A stretch of 31,944 nucleotides of DNA from DAOTXL01 sp034434895 (GCA_034434895.1 DAOTYI010000108.1:1-31944), one strand, 5' to 3'; positions 13,710 to 21,850 are shown, counted from the first letter of the stretch. The notes: generated by a model from the letters alone, not told the origin. Numbers and translations: made by a program.

Positions 13710-14468
13710 ATGCCCTACCTGACCGTCGCGGGCATGAAGGCCCACTACCTCCACCGACAGCCGGTGCCGGAGGAGGGTCCGCCGCTGCTTTTCCTCCACG
13801 GTGCAGGGGGCAGCCATCAGCACTGGCTTTACCAGGTGCGCGACCTGCCCCGATCGGCTACCTATGCCCTGGACCTGCCGGGACATGGCCGCTCGGAGGG
13901 GACGGGGTACGATACCATTCAGGCCTATGGCGACTGGCTCGTCGCCTTTCTGGAGACGCTCGGCCTGGAGCGCGCGGTGCTGGTCGGCCACTCGATGGGG
14001 GGAGGCATTGCGCTGGACGTGGCCCTGCGCTACCCGCACCGGGTGGCCGGATTGGGCCTGGTGGCCACGGGTGCTCGCCTGCGGGTGGCGCCGGCCCTCC
14101 TCGATGGGATTCAACACGATCCGAAGGCAGCGGTGCAGCTCATCTGCGACTGGGCCTATGGCCCGGAAGCCCCGCCGGAGATGGTGCGGTTGGGCCGCCG
14201 ACAGATGAGCGCCATCTCCCCCCAGGTGCTGTATGGCGACCTGGTCGCCTGCGACGCCTTTGACGTGATGGGCCGCCTGGGAGAGATCGCCGTTCCGGCC
14301 CTGATCCTGTGCGGCACTCAGGATCGGCTGACGCCGCCCAGGTATTCAGCCTACCTGCGCGACCAGATTGCCGGCGCCACCCTGCACCTGGTGGAGGGAG
14401 CGGGACACATGGTCATGGTGGAAAAGCCGGAGGCCGTGGCCCGTGCGATTGCCGATTTCCGATTTTAG
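13710..14468 (+). CDS. Alpha/beta-fold hydrolase
   Basis: This 252-residue protein is a classical alpha/beta hydrolase with a complete catalytic triad. The oxyanion segment is FLHGAGGSHQHW, the nucleophile elbow is GHSMGG with Ser95, the acid is Asp205 in GTQDRLTPP, and the base is His233 in GAGHMVMVEKP. A cap of ordinary size lies between about 125 and 190. Esterase, lactonase or C-C hydrolase activity are all possible. ATG 13710 is chosen because the upstream in-frame region back to 13656 is only translated heptanucleotide repeats; GGAGGTTGGG, the last repeat unit, serves as ribosome-binding site. The last residues (ADFRF) and stop TAG also fall in a repeat tract, and the stop overlaps that of convergent rdgB. 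Confidence 0.9.
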   Translation: MPYLTVAGMKAHYLHRQPVPEEGPPLLFLHGAGGSHQHWLYQVRDLPRSATYALDLPGHGRSEGTGYDTIQAYGDWLVAFLETLGLERAVLVGHSMGGGIALDVALRYPHRVAGLGLVATGARLRVAPALLDGIQHDPKAAVQLICDWAYGPEAPPEMVRLGRRQMSAISPQVLYGDLVACDAFDVMGRLGEIAVPALILCGTQDRLTPPRYSAYLRDQIAGATLHLVEGAGHMVMVEKPEAVARAIADFRF

Positions 14469-14481
14469 AGTTTTGATTTTT
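14447..14481. repeat. Heptanucleotide repeats at the convergent hydrolase/rdgB stops
   Basis: Units gattgcc, gatttcc, gatttta, gagtttt and gattttt run from 14447 to 14481. Both stop codons, TAG on the plus strand (14466-14468) and TAA on the minus strand (14467-14465), lie inside. Confidence 0.6.
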
Positions 14482-15091
14482 GGCTGGAATGGTCTGAAAT
14501 CAGCTGTTCAAGTATGGGACGGATGACCTGCACGGCGCGGGCGCGGTGGCTGATCTGATTCTTGAGGGCAGGGGGCAGCTCGGCCATTGTCCGTCCGCCG
14601 AACCCCTGGACAAGAAAGATCGGATCGTAGCCAAAGCCATGCTCGCCACGGGGGGCATAGCCGATCTCCCCCTCACAGACACCGTCGGCGGTGTGAACTG
14701 TGCCGTCCGGTTGGGCCAGGGCGACCACGCAGCGAAAGCGGGCTGACCGTTGCCCGGCCGGGATGTCGGCCAACGCCGCCAACAGCTTGTGGTAGCGGTC
14801 GGCGTCGCTGGCGCCTGGCCCGGCATACCGCGCCGAGTACACCCCTGGTGCCCCGCCCAGGGCATCCACCTCCAGGCCAGAATCGTCGGCCAGGGTCAGC
14901 AGGCCGCTGGCCCGGGCGTAGGCCAGCGCCTTGAGTCGGGCATTCTCCGCCAGGCTCTCACCCGACTCGTTGACCTTCAGATCCAGCCCTTCCTGGGCCG
15001 GAAAGGTGATCTCGACCGCCAGCCCGGACAGCAGTTCTTTCAGTTCCCGCACTTTGCCGGGGTTATTCGTGGCAACCAGCAACCTGATCAT
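14465..15091 (-). CDS. rdgB: XTP/dITP pyrophosphatase (RdgB/HAM1 family)
   Basis: This 208-residue house-cleaning enzyme hydrolyses non-canonical purine triphosphates (ITP, dITP, XTP) to monophosphates and pyrophosphate. The family's landmarks are all present: TNNPGK at residues 8-13, ENARLKA, LADDSGLEVDAL, GVYSARYAG, then GFGYDPIFL and the C-terminal substrate motif NQISHRARA. The start ATG 15091 follows GAGAGGAAAGG. The extra C-terminal residues (SDHSSQKSKL) are encoded by repeat DNA and follow the normal end of the family. The gene converges on the alpha/beta hydrolase with a 4-bp overlap and diverges from the DUF4446 gene. Confidence 0.95.
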   Translation of the reverse strand: MIRLLVATNNPGKVRELKELLSGLAVEITFPAQEGLDLKVNESGESLAENARLKALAYARASGLLTLADDSGLEVDALGGAPGVYSARYAGPGASDADRYHKLLAALADIPAGQRSARFRCVVALAQPDGTVHTADGVCEGEIGYAPRGEHGFGYDPIFLVQGFGGRTMAELPPALKNQISHRARAVQVIRPILEQLISDHSSQKSKL

Positions 15092-15161
15092 CCTTTCCTC
15101 TCTTGAATGTCAGATGGCAGGTGGCATATCCTTGCCCCTTATCCCGTTCACGAGGTGAAAC

Positions 15162-15641
15162 ATGACCGGCCCAGAGATTCTGTCCGTAGCGGCCCTGGTG
15201 TTGGCTCTGCTGGCCCTGGCAGGAGCAGGGCTGCTGTTGGCCCGTCAACAACGGTTGCACAGGTTGTATCGCCGGTTGATGACCGGTACATCGGGCGCGA
15301 ACCTGGAGGCGATCCTGAATGACTATCTGACCAGGGTTCAGCAAACAGCCGACCAGATTGAGGCCGTGGACCGTCTGGCCCGCCGCCTGGAAAAGGCAGC
15401 CTATTTCAGCCTGCAACATCTTGGGGTGGTTCGTTTCAATCCCTTCTCCGATACCGGCGGCGACCAGAGCTTTGCCATTGCGCTGGTGGATGGTCATGGC
15501 AATGGAGTGGTCCTGTCCAGCCTTCATGCCCGTGACGTGACGCGCGTCTATGCCAAGCCGTTGCAAAAATGGGAATCCACCTATCCCCTGACCGACGAGG
15601 AGAAGCAGGCCATTGCCCGGGCCTATAAAAAGCAGGGATAG
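15162..15641 (+). CDS. DUF4446-family membrane-anchored protein
   Basis: This 159-residue protein has one N-terminal transmembrane helix (about residues 6-27), a basic stretch (RQQRLHRLYRRL), a helical segment that may form a coiled coil (ANLEAILNDYLTRVQQTADQIEAVDRLARRLE), and a small beta-rich domain with GVVRFNPFSDTGGDQSFAIALVDGHGNGVVLSSLH. That last block is the hallmark of DUF4446, a family I know from Firmicutes and Chloroflexota but without known function. In some genomes it sits near parAB, which lies about 3.4 kb away here. ATG 15162 has GAGGTG upstream. It converges with RNase D, 19 bp apart. Confidence 0.85.
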   Translation: MTGPEILSVAALVLALLALAGAGLLLARQQRLHRLYRRLMTGTSGANLEAILNDYLTRVQQTADQIEAVDRLARRLEKAAYFSLQHLGVVRFNPFSDTGGDQSFAIALVDGHGNGVVLSSLHARDVTRVYAKPLQKWESTYPLTDEEKQAIARAYKKQG

Positions 15642-15660
15642 CCACTGCTGCAACCACAGG

Positions 15661-16833
15661 TCAGCCCATCCGCCTGAGTGTAGCCAGCAGTTCGTCGCCG
15701 AACTCGTCAGCCTGCCAGCGGGCCAACAGGTCGCCACGGGTCAGATCGGCGTGGCTGCGGGGGTTGCGCTCGGCCACCTGCCACAACACCTGATTGGTCA
15801 GCACAATGTCCGGCTCCACCCCTCGCGCCCTGGCCGTGGCGTTGCGCCAGGCACGCAACGCCTCGAAACGGGCCAGGCAGGCAGGGGAAGGCCGCCCGTT
15901 CGGCCCGGCCGGGGAGTCGTGGCCGACATGAGGGCGCTCCTCCCAGGCCAGTGGCCGGGCCAACCCGCGGCGGACGGCTGCCAGCAGCTCCTGCCCATGA
16001 GCTCCGATCAGCCGGGCCGACAGGCCCTCCATCTGACGCAGCGCCCCCAGGTTGTGGGGTCGCCGTTCGCACAGGGTCAGCAGAGCCTTGTTGGAAAGCA
16101 CCTTGAACGGCGGGCAGTCCTCCTGGCGGGCGCACCGGTCGCGGAAGAGGTATAGCTCGCGCAGCACGCCGCGACCCACATCGTCCAGATCGCGGACGCC
16201 GGGCAGCTCCCAGAAGCCATCAGGGTCAAACCCTTTCCCCTCCCCCCGTATCCGGGTCAGCAACGAAAAGCGGTGCCGGGCCTGGGGCCACCGTTTTTTG
16301 ACGGTCAGCTCGCGTGCCTGAAGTTCATACAGCGGCAGCAAATAGTGGGTGTCCAGGCGGGCATAGTTGAGCTGTTCTGGCGGCAGCGGCCTCACCCCCC
16401 AATTGGCCCGCTGATATTTTTTGTCCAGGTATACGCCGAAATGGGCCTGCAACAGGGAGGCCAGGCCATGAGTCGGCCAGCCCAGGATGCGGCTGGCCCA
16501 CATGGTATCAAACAGGTTGGTCACCGTAAAGCCAAAATCGCGGTGGAGGGCGCTCAGGTCATACTCTGCGCCGTGCAACACCTTGAGTACAGTTGGATCG
16601 GCCAGGAAAGGGCCCAGATCGGCAAGGTCATCCAGGGCCAGTGGGTCCACCAGGTAATCGGCCCCCGGCACCGAGATCTGGATCAGGCAGACTCGCTCCT
16701 GGTAGGCATACAGGCTGTTCGATTCGGTGTCCACGGCCAGGGCCGGCTGACCGCGCAGGTGGCCCACCAGGGCGCGAAAGCCGGCAGCCGTATCCACCCA
16801 AATAGGCGGCGGCAAGGATCTTGGGCCGTTCAT
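15661..16833 (-). CDS. rnd: Ribonuclease D-like 3'-5' exonuclease with HRDC domains
   Basis: This 390-residue protein is a DEDDy exonuclease that would trim the 3' ends of structured RNAs such as tRNA precursors. The metal-binding residues are all seen: Asp35 and Glu37 (VDTES), Asp92 (HGAEYDL), and Tyr157 with Asp161 (YARLD). Two HRDC-type helical domains follow, around 205-285 and 305-385, each with a pattern such as LRELYLFRDRCAR or FEALRAWRNATAR that helps grip RNA. This matches RNase D, which normally has two such domains. The likely promoter puts the transcription start only about two bases before ATG 16833, so the mRNA may be leaderless. Confidence 0.92.
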   Translation of the reverse strand: MNGPRSLPPPIWVDTAAGFRALVGHLRGQPALAVDTESNSLYAYQERVCLIQISVPGADYLVDPLALDDLADLGPFLADPTVLKVLHGAEYDLSALHRDFGFTVTNLFDTMWASRILGWPTHGLASLLQAHFGVYLDKKYQRANWGVRPLPPEQLNYARLDTHYLLPLYELQARELTVKKRWPQARHRFSLLTRIRGEGKGFDPDGFWELPGVRDLDDVGRGVLRELYLFRDRCARQEDCPPFKVLSNKALLTLCERRPHNLGALRQMEGLSARLIGAHGQELLAAVRRGLARPLAWEERPHVGHDSPAGPNGRPSPACLARFEALRAWRNATARARGVEPDIVLTNQVLWQVAERNPRSHADLTRGDLLARWQADEFGDELLATLRRMG

Positions 16834-16841
16834 GGCTGAGA

Positions 16842-16870
16842 ATTGTACCAGGAAATGGGGAAACGGGCAA
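16842..16870 (-). promoter_or_regulatory. Promoter for the RNase D gene
   Basis: On the minus strand TTGCCC (16870-16865), a 17-bp spacer and TACAAT (16847-16842). The -10 box ends 8 bp before the ATG at 16833, leaving almost no leader. Confidence 0.5.
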
Positions 16871-16896
16871 GAATAGCGAAGCAGCGAGGGGGTGAG

Positions 16897-19227
16897 TCAG
16901 CGGAGGGTAAGCCAGGCGGCTGCATAGGCCAGGGCAGCCGCGATCAGCACCGCCGAGAAGCCGGCCGACAGGGCGATCATCGTCGCCAGGATGGAAGCCA
17001 GTACCGAGGCGCAGCCGTTAACCGCCCAGGCCCATGGCACCAGTTCCGGCGCTCGCTCCCGGAGCCAGGCTAACCCGCCGGGAAAGGGAGTGCCCAGCAA
17101 CAGGCCAAGGGGAGCCAGACTGAAACCGGTCGCCAGCAGGCGCACGGCCAGCGATGCGCCCAGCAAGGCTCGGAAGAGCAGCGGCAGCGCCAGCGGGTAG
17201 AGCAGGATAGCCGCTGCCAGCAGCGGCCAAGTCCGCCGGCCAGGAAACCGGTGGGCGGCCAGACTTCCCAACCCTGAAAAGAGAAGCAGGGCCGCCAGAA
17301 CCGTGGTGAAAGCATACAGCGGCTGGCCCAGAAACAGGATGAAACGCTGCATCAGCGGCATCTCGACGAACAGAAAGCCCAATCCCAGCAGCCCAAAGCA
17401 GGCCAACACCCGGCCCCGTGGCCCATCCTTTCCTGTTTTGAAACGCAGCGGCAGCAGAATCAGCAGGGTGGAGGTGAACAGGGCCACGGCCAGCAGCGCC
17501 ACCAGCACAAGATAGCCGCTTCCTCCCCACGGCTGCCAGCTCTTGCCCAGTTGTTGCAGGACGGCTCGCGTCTGTCGCCACCTGAAAAAATGGAAGAAAA
17601 AGGGCCGGTCATCGGTTGGCGGGCGGATGTCACAGCTTGTCGCGGCGTAGAGGGCTTCCGGGTCAGCCAGCAGTTGCCGGAACGCCCGGTAATAGACCGG
17701 CTCCTCCAGCACATTGTAGCGATTGGCCTCGGCCTCGGCCAGGCCGGGCAGAGCCACCAGGTCCAGGCTGCGCGCCTGGCAGAAACGGCGGATCGCCGCC
17801 AGTTCGTCGGCGGTCCAGACCCCATTTTTGACCAGGAGGAGGGCCACCTGCCAGTCACGGAGGACAACCAGTTGTGCCGCCGGGTTGGCCACACCCCGTC
17901 GTCGCAGCGCCTCGGCGGCCACCGCCCCGGCGCGCAGCTCCTCGCTGGGCGGCAGTTGCAGCCAGCGCTCCACGACCAGCAGGCCGTCCGGTTTAAGCCG
18001 GGCCAGATAGTCCTGGAAGGCTTCCACCGTCAGGTCGTACCGCTCTCCCAGGCTGTACGCCCCGGAGGTCACAGGCCGGTAGCCATCGGTCAACGCCAGG
18101 TGGACCAGGTCAAAGGTTTCGTCGCTGCGCCGGGCAAAGCTCCGCCCTTCCTCCTCAATCACCTGGACACGGGGGTTATGATACACCCCACCGGCCGCCT
18201 CGACCAGCAGCCGATTGCTCTCCACGGCGACGATGGCCGAGGCTCCCTGGCTCAACGCCACCTGCACATCCAGCCCGCCGCCCGGCTCCAACAGCAGCGC
18301 CCGACCGCCGGGCCGCAGTTGATAGGGCAGGGCCACCGGCAAAAAACCGGTGAAATCCGTCAGGTCCTGCTCATTCGTCTCTTTGATCACCGGCGACAGG
18401 TCATCTCCGTCCACAAACAACCCATCCTCGGCCGGCAGCCTGCCGGAATAGCTCAGGCTCAGCCCTGGTGCAGAGCGTATGGCCGAGCTGACCACGCGGT
18501 CCACCCGTGAAAAGGCGTTCCAGCGCTGCCAGACGAGCCGGGCATCGGGGAAACGGAGCACCTGGCTCAGGGCTTTGTATGGCGAGAGGCGGAGGTGGAG
18601 TGGAGGGGGGAGACAGGCAGATAGGAAGAGAAGTAAACAGCAGGCAGCGAGCAGCAAGAGTTTGGTTGCGATCCTGGATGTTGGGGATCGGAAGATAAAG
18701 GCGGCGAGGAGGCCGAGGGCGGCGATGGCCAGAACGGCTCCTTCGCCGACGAGGGGCAGGGTCAGCGCCGGCAGCAGCCCGCCCAACGCCGAACCGAGCA
18801 GGTTGGCCCCGTAAAGGCGGCTGGCGTGGCGGGGATGGGCGGTCAGCAGCAGGCCGGTGACCAGGCCGGCGCAGAAAAAGGGCACGGCCAGCGCCAGATA
18901 ATAGAGCACCAGATAGAGGAGCTGGATCCGTTCCCAGGCGATGCGGTAGGAATCGAAAGGCAGATAGTTGAGACTGAGGTAAGCGCCGATGACTCCGCCG
19001 GCAAAGAGGATGGAGAGGGCCGAGGCACGGCGATTGGCGGGCAGCCTGGCCCAACGGGGTCTCAGGCTCAGGGCGGTGCCGCTGGCTCCATAGCCCAGCA
19101 GGGCGACGCTGACGGCCAGGAAAGCAAAGTGGTACCATTGGGTGACGGAGAAGAGGCGGGTCAGGGTGATCTCGAAGGCCAGCGCCGCAGCGGAAAGGAG
19201 GGCCAGGCCGAGACAGGTAGGGATCAT
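16897..19227 (-). CDS. Polytopic membrane protein with spermidine-synthase-like (SAM-binding) domain
   Basis: This 776-residue protein has an N-terminal membrane block of about six helices (residues 1-215), a soluble domain (about 230-560) and a C-terminal membrane block (about 570-776). The middle domain has a Rossmann SAM-type motif, ALLLEPGGGLDVQVALSQGA, then IVAVESNRLLVEAA, with FDLVHLALTDG where true aminopropyltransferases have an acidic catalytic loop. The usual D-x-x-DP is absent, so spermidine synthesis is unlikely. The family is often called membrane SpeE-like, and its reaction is unknown to me. The start ATG 19227 lies 1 bp after the parB stop, so it is probably the third gene of the parAB operon. 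Codons for about 185-195 lie in a patch of lower GC (18600-18700) with possible heptanucleotide units. Confidence 0.82.
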   Translation of the reverse strand: MIPTCLGLALLSAAALAFEITLTRLFSVTQWYHFAFLAVSVALLGYGASGTALSLRPRWARLPANRRASALSILFAGGVIGAYLSLNYLPFDSYRIAWERIQLLYLVLYYLALAVPFFCAGLVTGLLLTAHPRHASRLYGANLLGSALGGLLPALTLPLVGEGAVLAIAALGLLAAFIFRSPTSRIATKLLLLAACCLLLFLSACLPPPLHLRLSPYKALSQVLRFPDARLVWQRWNAFSRVDRVVSSAIRSAPGLSLSYSGRLPAEDGLFVDGDDLSPVIKETNEQDLTDFTGFLPVALPYQLRPGGRALLLEPGGGLDVQVALSQGASAIVAVESNRLLVEAAGGVYHNPRVQVIEEEGRSFARRSDETFDLVHLALTDGYRPVTSGAYSLGERYDLTVEAFQDYLARLKPDGLLVVERWLQLPPSEELRAGAVAAEALRRRGVANPAAQLVVLRDWQVALLLVKNGVWTADELAAIRRFCQARSLDLVALPGLAEAEANRYNVLEEPVYYRAFRQLLADPEALYAATSCDIRPPTDDRPFFFHFFRWRQTRAVLQQLGKSWQPWGGSGYLVLVALLAVALFTSTLLILLPLRFKTGKDGPRGRVLACFGLLGLGFLFVEMPLMQRFILFLGQPLYAFTTVLAALLLFSGLGSLAAHRFPGRRTWPLLAAAILLYPLALPLLFRALLGASLAVRLLATGFSLAPLGLLLGTPFPGGLAWLRERAPELVPWAWAVNGCASVLASILATMIALSAGFSAVLIAAALAYAAAWLTLR

Positions 19228-19228
19228 G

Positions 19229-20074
19229 TCAGCCTACAATCACCTCATAGATCGCCTGTAACTCTTCCTCCGAGTAAAAGTGGATGACCAGCCGCCCCTG
19301 TCCCTTCCGGTTCCTGAAGAGGGTCACTTTGGTGCCCAGGGCCTGGCGGAATTCCTGCTCCAGCGCCCGGGTTTCCGGGTTCAGCGGCTCCTTTGCCTGG
19401 CGGGGCGGCGGCTCAGCCAGCAGGCGGCGCACCAGCTCCTCGGTCTGACGCACGCTGAGGGCTTTGCCGATCACCGTCTTGAGGGCTGCCTTCTGCGCCT
19501 CCGGCGTGGGCAGGGCCAGCAGGGCGCGGGCGTGCCCCTCCTGGACCGTGCCGTCGGCCAGGGCCTGTTTCACCTCAGCCGGCAGACGCAGCAGGCGCAG
19601 GGTGTTGGTCACGGCCACGCGGCTCTTGCCCACCCGCTCGGCCACCTGCTCCTGGGTCAATCCAAACTCTTCGACGAGCTGGCGAAAGGCGGCTGCTTCC
19701 TCCAGGGGGTTCAGGTCAGCACGCTGGATATTTTCCACCAGCGCCAGCTCCAGGGTTTGCTGCGGCGTGGCTTCCTTGATGATCGCCGGCACCGTTGCCA
19801 GGCCGGCCAGCCGCGCCGCCTGCCAGCGCCGCTCTCCGGCAATGAGCTGGTAACGCTCTGGCCCCTGTCGGGTGACGATCAACGGCTGAAGGAGCCCGTG
19901 CTCTTTGATCGAGGCAGCCAGTTCGGCCAGCGCCTCCGGGTCAAGGGCGCTGCGCGGTTGCAGTGGATTGGGGCTGATGGCCTCAACCGGCACCTGGAGC
20001 AGGCCGGCCGTCGCATCCTGGGCCACAGGGATGAGGGCTTCCAACCCCTTGCCGAGTCCACGCCGCTGACTCAT
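19229..20074 (-). CDS. parB: ParB/Spo0J chromosome-partitioning protein
   Basis: This 281-residue protein binds parS sites and spreads as a CTP-dependent clamp. The N-terminal region has RRGLGKGLEALIP, which stimulates ParA. The ParB/Srx domain follows with NPLQPR, HGLLQPLIV and the CTP-binding GERRWQAARLAGL, then ENIQRADLNPLEEA. The helix-turn-helix is LTQEQVAERVGKSRVAVTNTLRLLRLP (about 130-155). The C-terminal dimerisation domain ends with GRLVIHFYSEEELQAIYEVI. Length and motif order are normal for chromosomal ParB. The first four bases overlap the parA stop (ATGA), giving coupled translation. I did not find a consensus parS site in the window by eye. Confidence 0.96.
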   Translation of the reverse strand: MSQRRGLGKGLEALIPVAQDATAGLLQVPVEAISPNPLQPRSALDPEALAELAASIKEHGLLQPLIVTRQGPERYQLIAGERRWQAARLAGLATVPAIIKEATPQQTLELALVENIQRADLNPLEEAAAFRQLVEEFGLTQEQVAERVGKSRVAVTNTLRLLRLPAEVKQALADGTVQEGHARALLALPTPEAQKAALKTVIGKALSVRQTEELVRRLLAEPPPRQAKEPLNPETRALEQEFRQALGTKVTLFRNRKGQGRLVIHFYSEEELQAIYEVIVG

Positions 20075-20856
20075 CCTCCTCCCTCCCGCACCTGGGTTCT
20101 GGCCATGAACTCTTCGGCCAGCTTTTTGTAGGCCAGCGCCCCGGCCGAATCGGGGGCGTAGCTCAGGATCGTCTCGCCATAGCTGGGTGCTTCGCTCAGC
20201 CGCACCGTGCGGGGGATGATCACCTGGAACACATGGCCGGGGAAATAACGACGCACCTCGTCCACCACCTGCTTTGACAGGTTGGTCCGGGCATCGAACA
20301 TGGTCAACACCACCCCGGCGATGGTCAGGCGGGGGTTGAGGTGGTCACGCACCAGATAGATCGTCCTGAGCAGGTGGCCCAACCCTTCCAGGGCCAGGTA
20401 TTCGCACTGGACCGGGATGAGCACCCCGTTCCGTGCTGCTGCCAGCGCGTTGACCGTCAGCAGCCCCAGGCTGGGCGGGCAGTCGAGAAACAGGTAATCG
20501 TAGCGGTCCACCACCGGTTCCAGCGCCCGGCTCAGGCGGTACTCGCGGGCCATCAGCGGCACCAACTCCACCTCCGCCCCGGCCAGTGCCGTCGCCGAAG
20601 GCAGCAGGTCCAGGCGCACCTGCTTCGTCAGCAGGATGGCCTGCTCCGCCGGCACGCCGTTGAGCAGCACATCATAGATCGAACAGCTCAGGCCGGCGCG
20701 GTCCACCCCCAGGCAGGAGGTGGCATTGGCCTGCGGGTCCACATCCACCAGCAGGACCCGCCGCCCGGCGGCAGCCAGATACGCCCCCAGGTTCACGGCG
20801 GTGGTTGTCTTTCCGACCCCGCCCTTCTGATTTGCCAGCGCGTAGACTTGGCCCAT
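20071..20856 (-). CDS. parA: ParA/Soj chromosome-partitioning ATPase
   Basis: This 261-residue P-loop ATPase drives chromosome segregation with ParB. It has the deviant Walker A KGGVGKT (residues 11-17) and VLLVDVDPQANATS, the Walker A' segment. YDYLFLDCPPSLGLLTVNAL is the Walker B and switch region, and VFQVIIPRTVRLSEAPSYG is the conserved C-terminal block of Soj-type ParA. The earlier ATG at 20868 overlaps the -10 box TATAATG, so I choose ATG 20856, four or so bases after the likely transcription start. That suggests a leaderless mRNA. It overlaps parB by four bases. Confidence 0.95.
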   Translation of the reverse strand: MGQVYALANQKGGVGKTTTAVNLGAYLAAAGRRVLLVDVDPQANATSCLGVDRAGLSCSIYDVLLNGVPAEQAILLTKQVRLDLLPSATALAGAEVELVPLMAREYRLSRALEPVVDRYDYLFLDCPPSLGLLTVNALAAARNGVLIPVQCEYLALEGLGHLLRTIYLVRDHLNPRLTIAGVVLTMFDARTNLSKQVVDEVRRYFPGHVFQVIIPRTVRLSEAPSYGETILSYAPDSAGALAYKKLAEEFMARTQVREGGG

Positions 20857-20866
20857 AGCTGGCCCC

Positions 20867-20895
20867 ATTATAGCAAAAGTTGGGCAAAATGGGAA
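20867..20895 (-). promoter_or_regulatory. Promoter for the parA-parB operon
   Basis: On the minus strand TTCCCA (20895-20890), a 17-bp spacer and a perfect TATAAT (20872-20867). The upstream ATG 20868 falls inside the -10 box, leaving ATG 20856 as the usable start. Confidence 0.6.
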
Positions 20896-20929
20896 GGTGA
20901 CAGGGAACCGGGTCAGGGTCAGGTCATCC

Positions 20930-21040
20930 AGGCTCTCAGAGCCGGTCCGAAAAGCTTACCACCAAGACACAAAGGCCACAAAGGAGAACGAATACCCTTG
21001 GTGTCCTTTGTGCCTTGGTGGTTTTCAGACAGGCTCTCAG
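20930..21040. repeat. Palindromic element flanked by 10-bp direct repeats
   Basis: Arms 20958-20984 and 20996-21022 are 27 bp inverted copies with three mismatches around an 11-base loop; the arms carry ACCACCAAG and CACAAAGG. AGGCTCTCAG occurs directly repeated at 20930-20939 and 21031-21040. The right copy contains the stop codon of the QueG-like gene (21039-21037). It looks like a miniature mobile or REP-type element. Confidence 0.75.
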
Positions 21041-21801
21041 GCCGCCGGGGCCAGGGAGCAGGGCCCGAGGGCGCATTTGCCACATACATCGGCCAGGCCC
21101 AGGTCGGGGTAGCTTTCGGCCACACGGAGCAGGTGCCTGTAGCAGCGCCCTTTGTCCAGGGCTTCCTGGGGGTCAAGGGCGGAGACGGGACAGCGTTGGA
21201 CGCACTCCAGACACTGGCTGGCGTAAAAGTAGAGACATCGCTCCCTGGGGGTTGTCAGGGTGGGGGGCAATTCTGCATCCAGGACCAGGCTGCCGAAGCG
21301 CCCGGCGCAGCCGGCATCGGTGATGACCATCTGGTGCAGGCCAAAGCTGCCCAGCCCGGAGATGACGGCCACGCTCTTGTGCGACCAGCGGCTGACCAGG
21401 CTCACCGGGTCAAAGTTGTGGGTGGCCGGCTCGGCAGCAGCGCGGATGCCAGACCGGGCCAGCGACTCGATCAGGTGGGCCGTGATCCGGCCGATCAGGG
21501 CGTTGGTCTCGACATAGGCCACAGCCCACTCGCGGGCCACCTGCTGTCGGTGCCGGGCGTTGGCCTCCACGACCCAGGGGGCAAAGGGCAGGAAAAAGGC
21601 GACAACCGACTGCGCGCCGGGCAGCAGCTCCTGGGGCAGCAGGTGGGCCGGCCCAACAGCGCGGCGCAGCTCCAGGAAGCGGGGGTCGGCAGCGGCGGCA
21701 ACCCCGATCAACGGTTTGCGGTAGCCGGTGGCCGTATCGGCCCCGGCAACCAGCCGTTCGATTTCTGATCTCAGGAAGCTGTCGAGCTCGATGGCGTTCA
21801 A
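21037..21801 (-). CDS. Small QueG-like 4Fe-4S protein (epoxyqueuosine-reductase-related)
   Basis: This protein of 254 residues is related to the QueG-like iron-sulfur proteins. The C-terminal region has two cysteine clusters: RC, then SQCLECVQRCP, and later CGKCALGPC, enough for one or two 4Fe-4S clusters. The N-terminal region shows AHLLPQELLPGAQSVVAFFLPFA, like the DUF1730 part of QueG, but it is short compared with QueG (about 350-380 residues) and lacks its C-terminal HEAT-like part. Queuosine synthesis is therefore not assured. The start is TTG 21801 with CTGAGGAACGG upstream; no ATG or GTG lies in frame between it and the ABC gene. It follows the ABC exporter by 49 bp and is probably the last gene of that operon. 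Confidence 0.7.
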   Translation of the reverse strand: MNAIELDSFLRSEIERLVAGADTATGYRKPLIGVAAAADPRFLELRRAVGPAHLLPQELLPGAQSVVAFFLPFAPWVVEANARHRQQVAREWAVAYVETNALIGRITAHLIESLARSGIRAAAEPATHNFDPVSLVSRWSHKSVAVISGLGSFGLHQMVITDAGCAGRFGSLVLDAELPPTLTTPRERCLYFYASQCLECVQRCPVSALDPQEALDKGRCYRHLLRVAESYPDLGLADVCGKCALGPCSLAPAA

Positions 21802-21850
21802 GGCACCGTTCCTCAGATTGATTCCTTTCGGCGAGCAGGCAACCGGCGGC

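Noticed and set aside
15146..15162. parS-like half-sites GTTCAC and GTGAAACA upstream of the DUF4446 gene
   Set aside because: The halves are separated by extra bases and only the right one matches the ParB box; GAGGTG there serves as the ribosome-binding site.
16897..19227. True spermidine synthase
   Set aside because: The acidic catalytic loop is absent and the protein is polytopic and more than twice the size of SpeE.
20857..20868. ATG 20868 as parA start
   Set aside because: It overlaps the TATAAT box; transcription would begin downstream of it.
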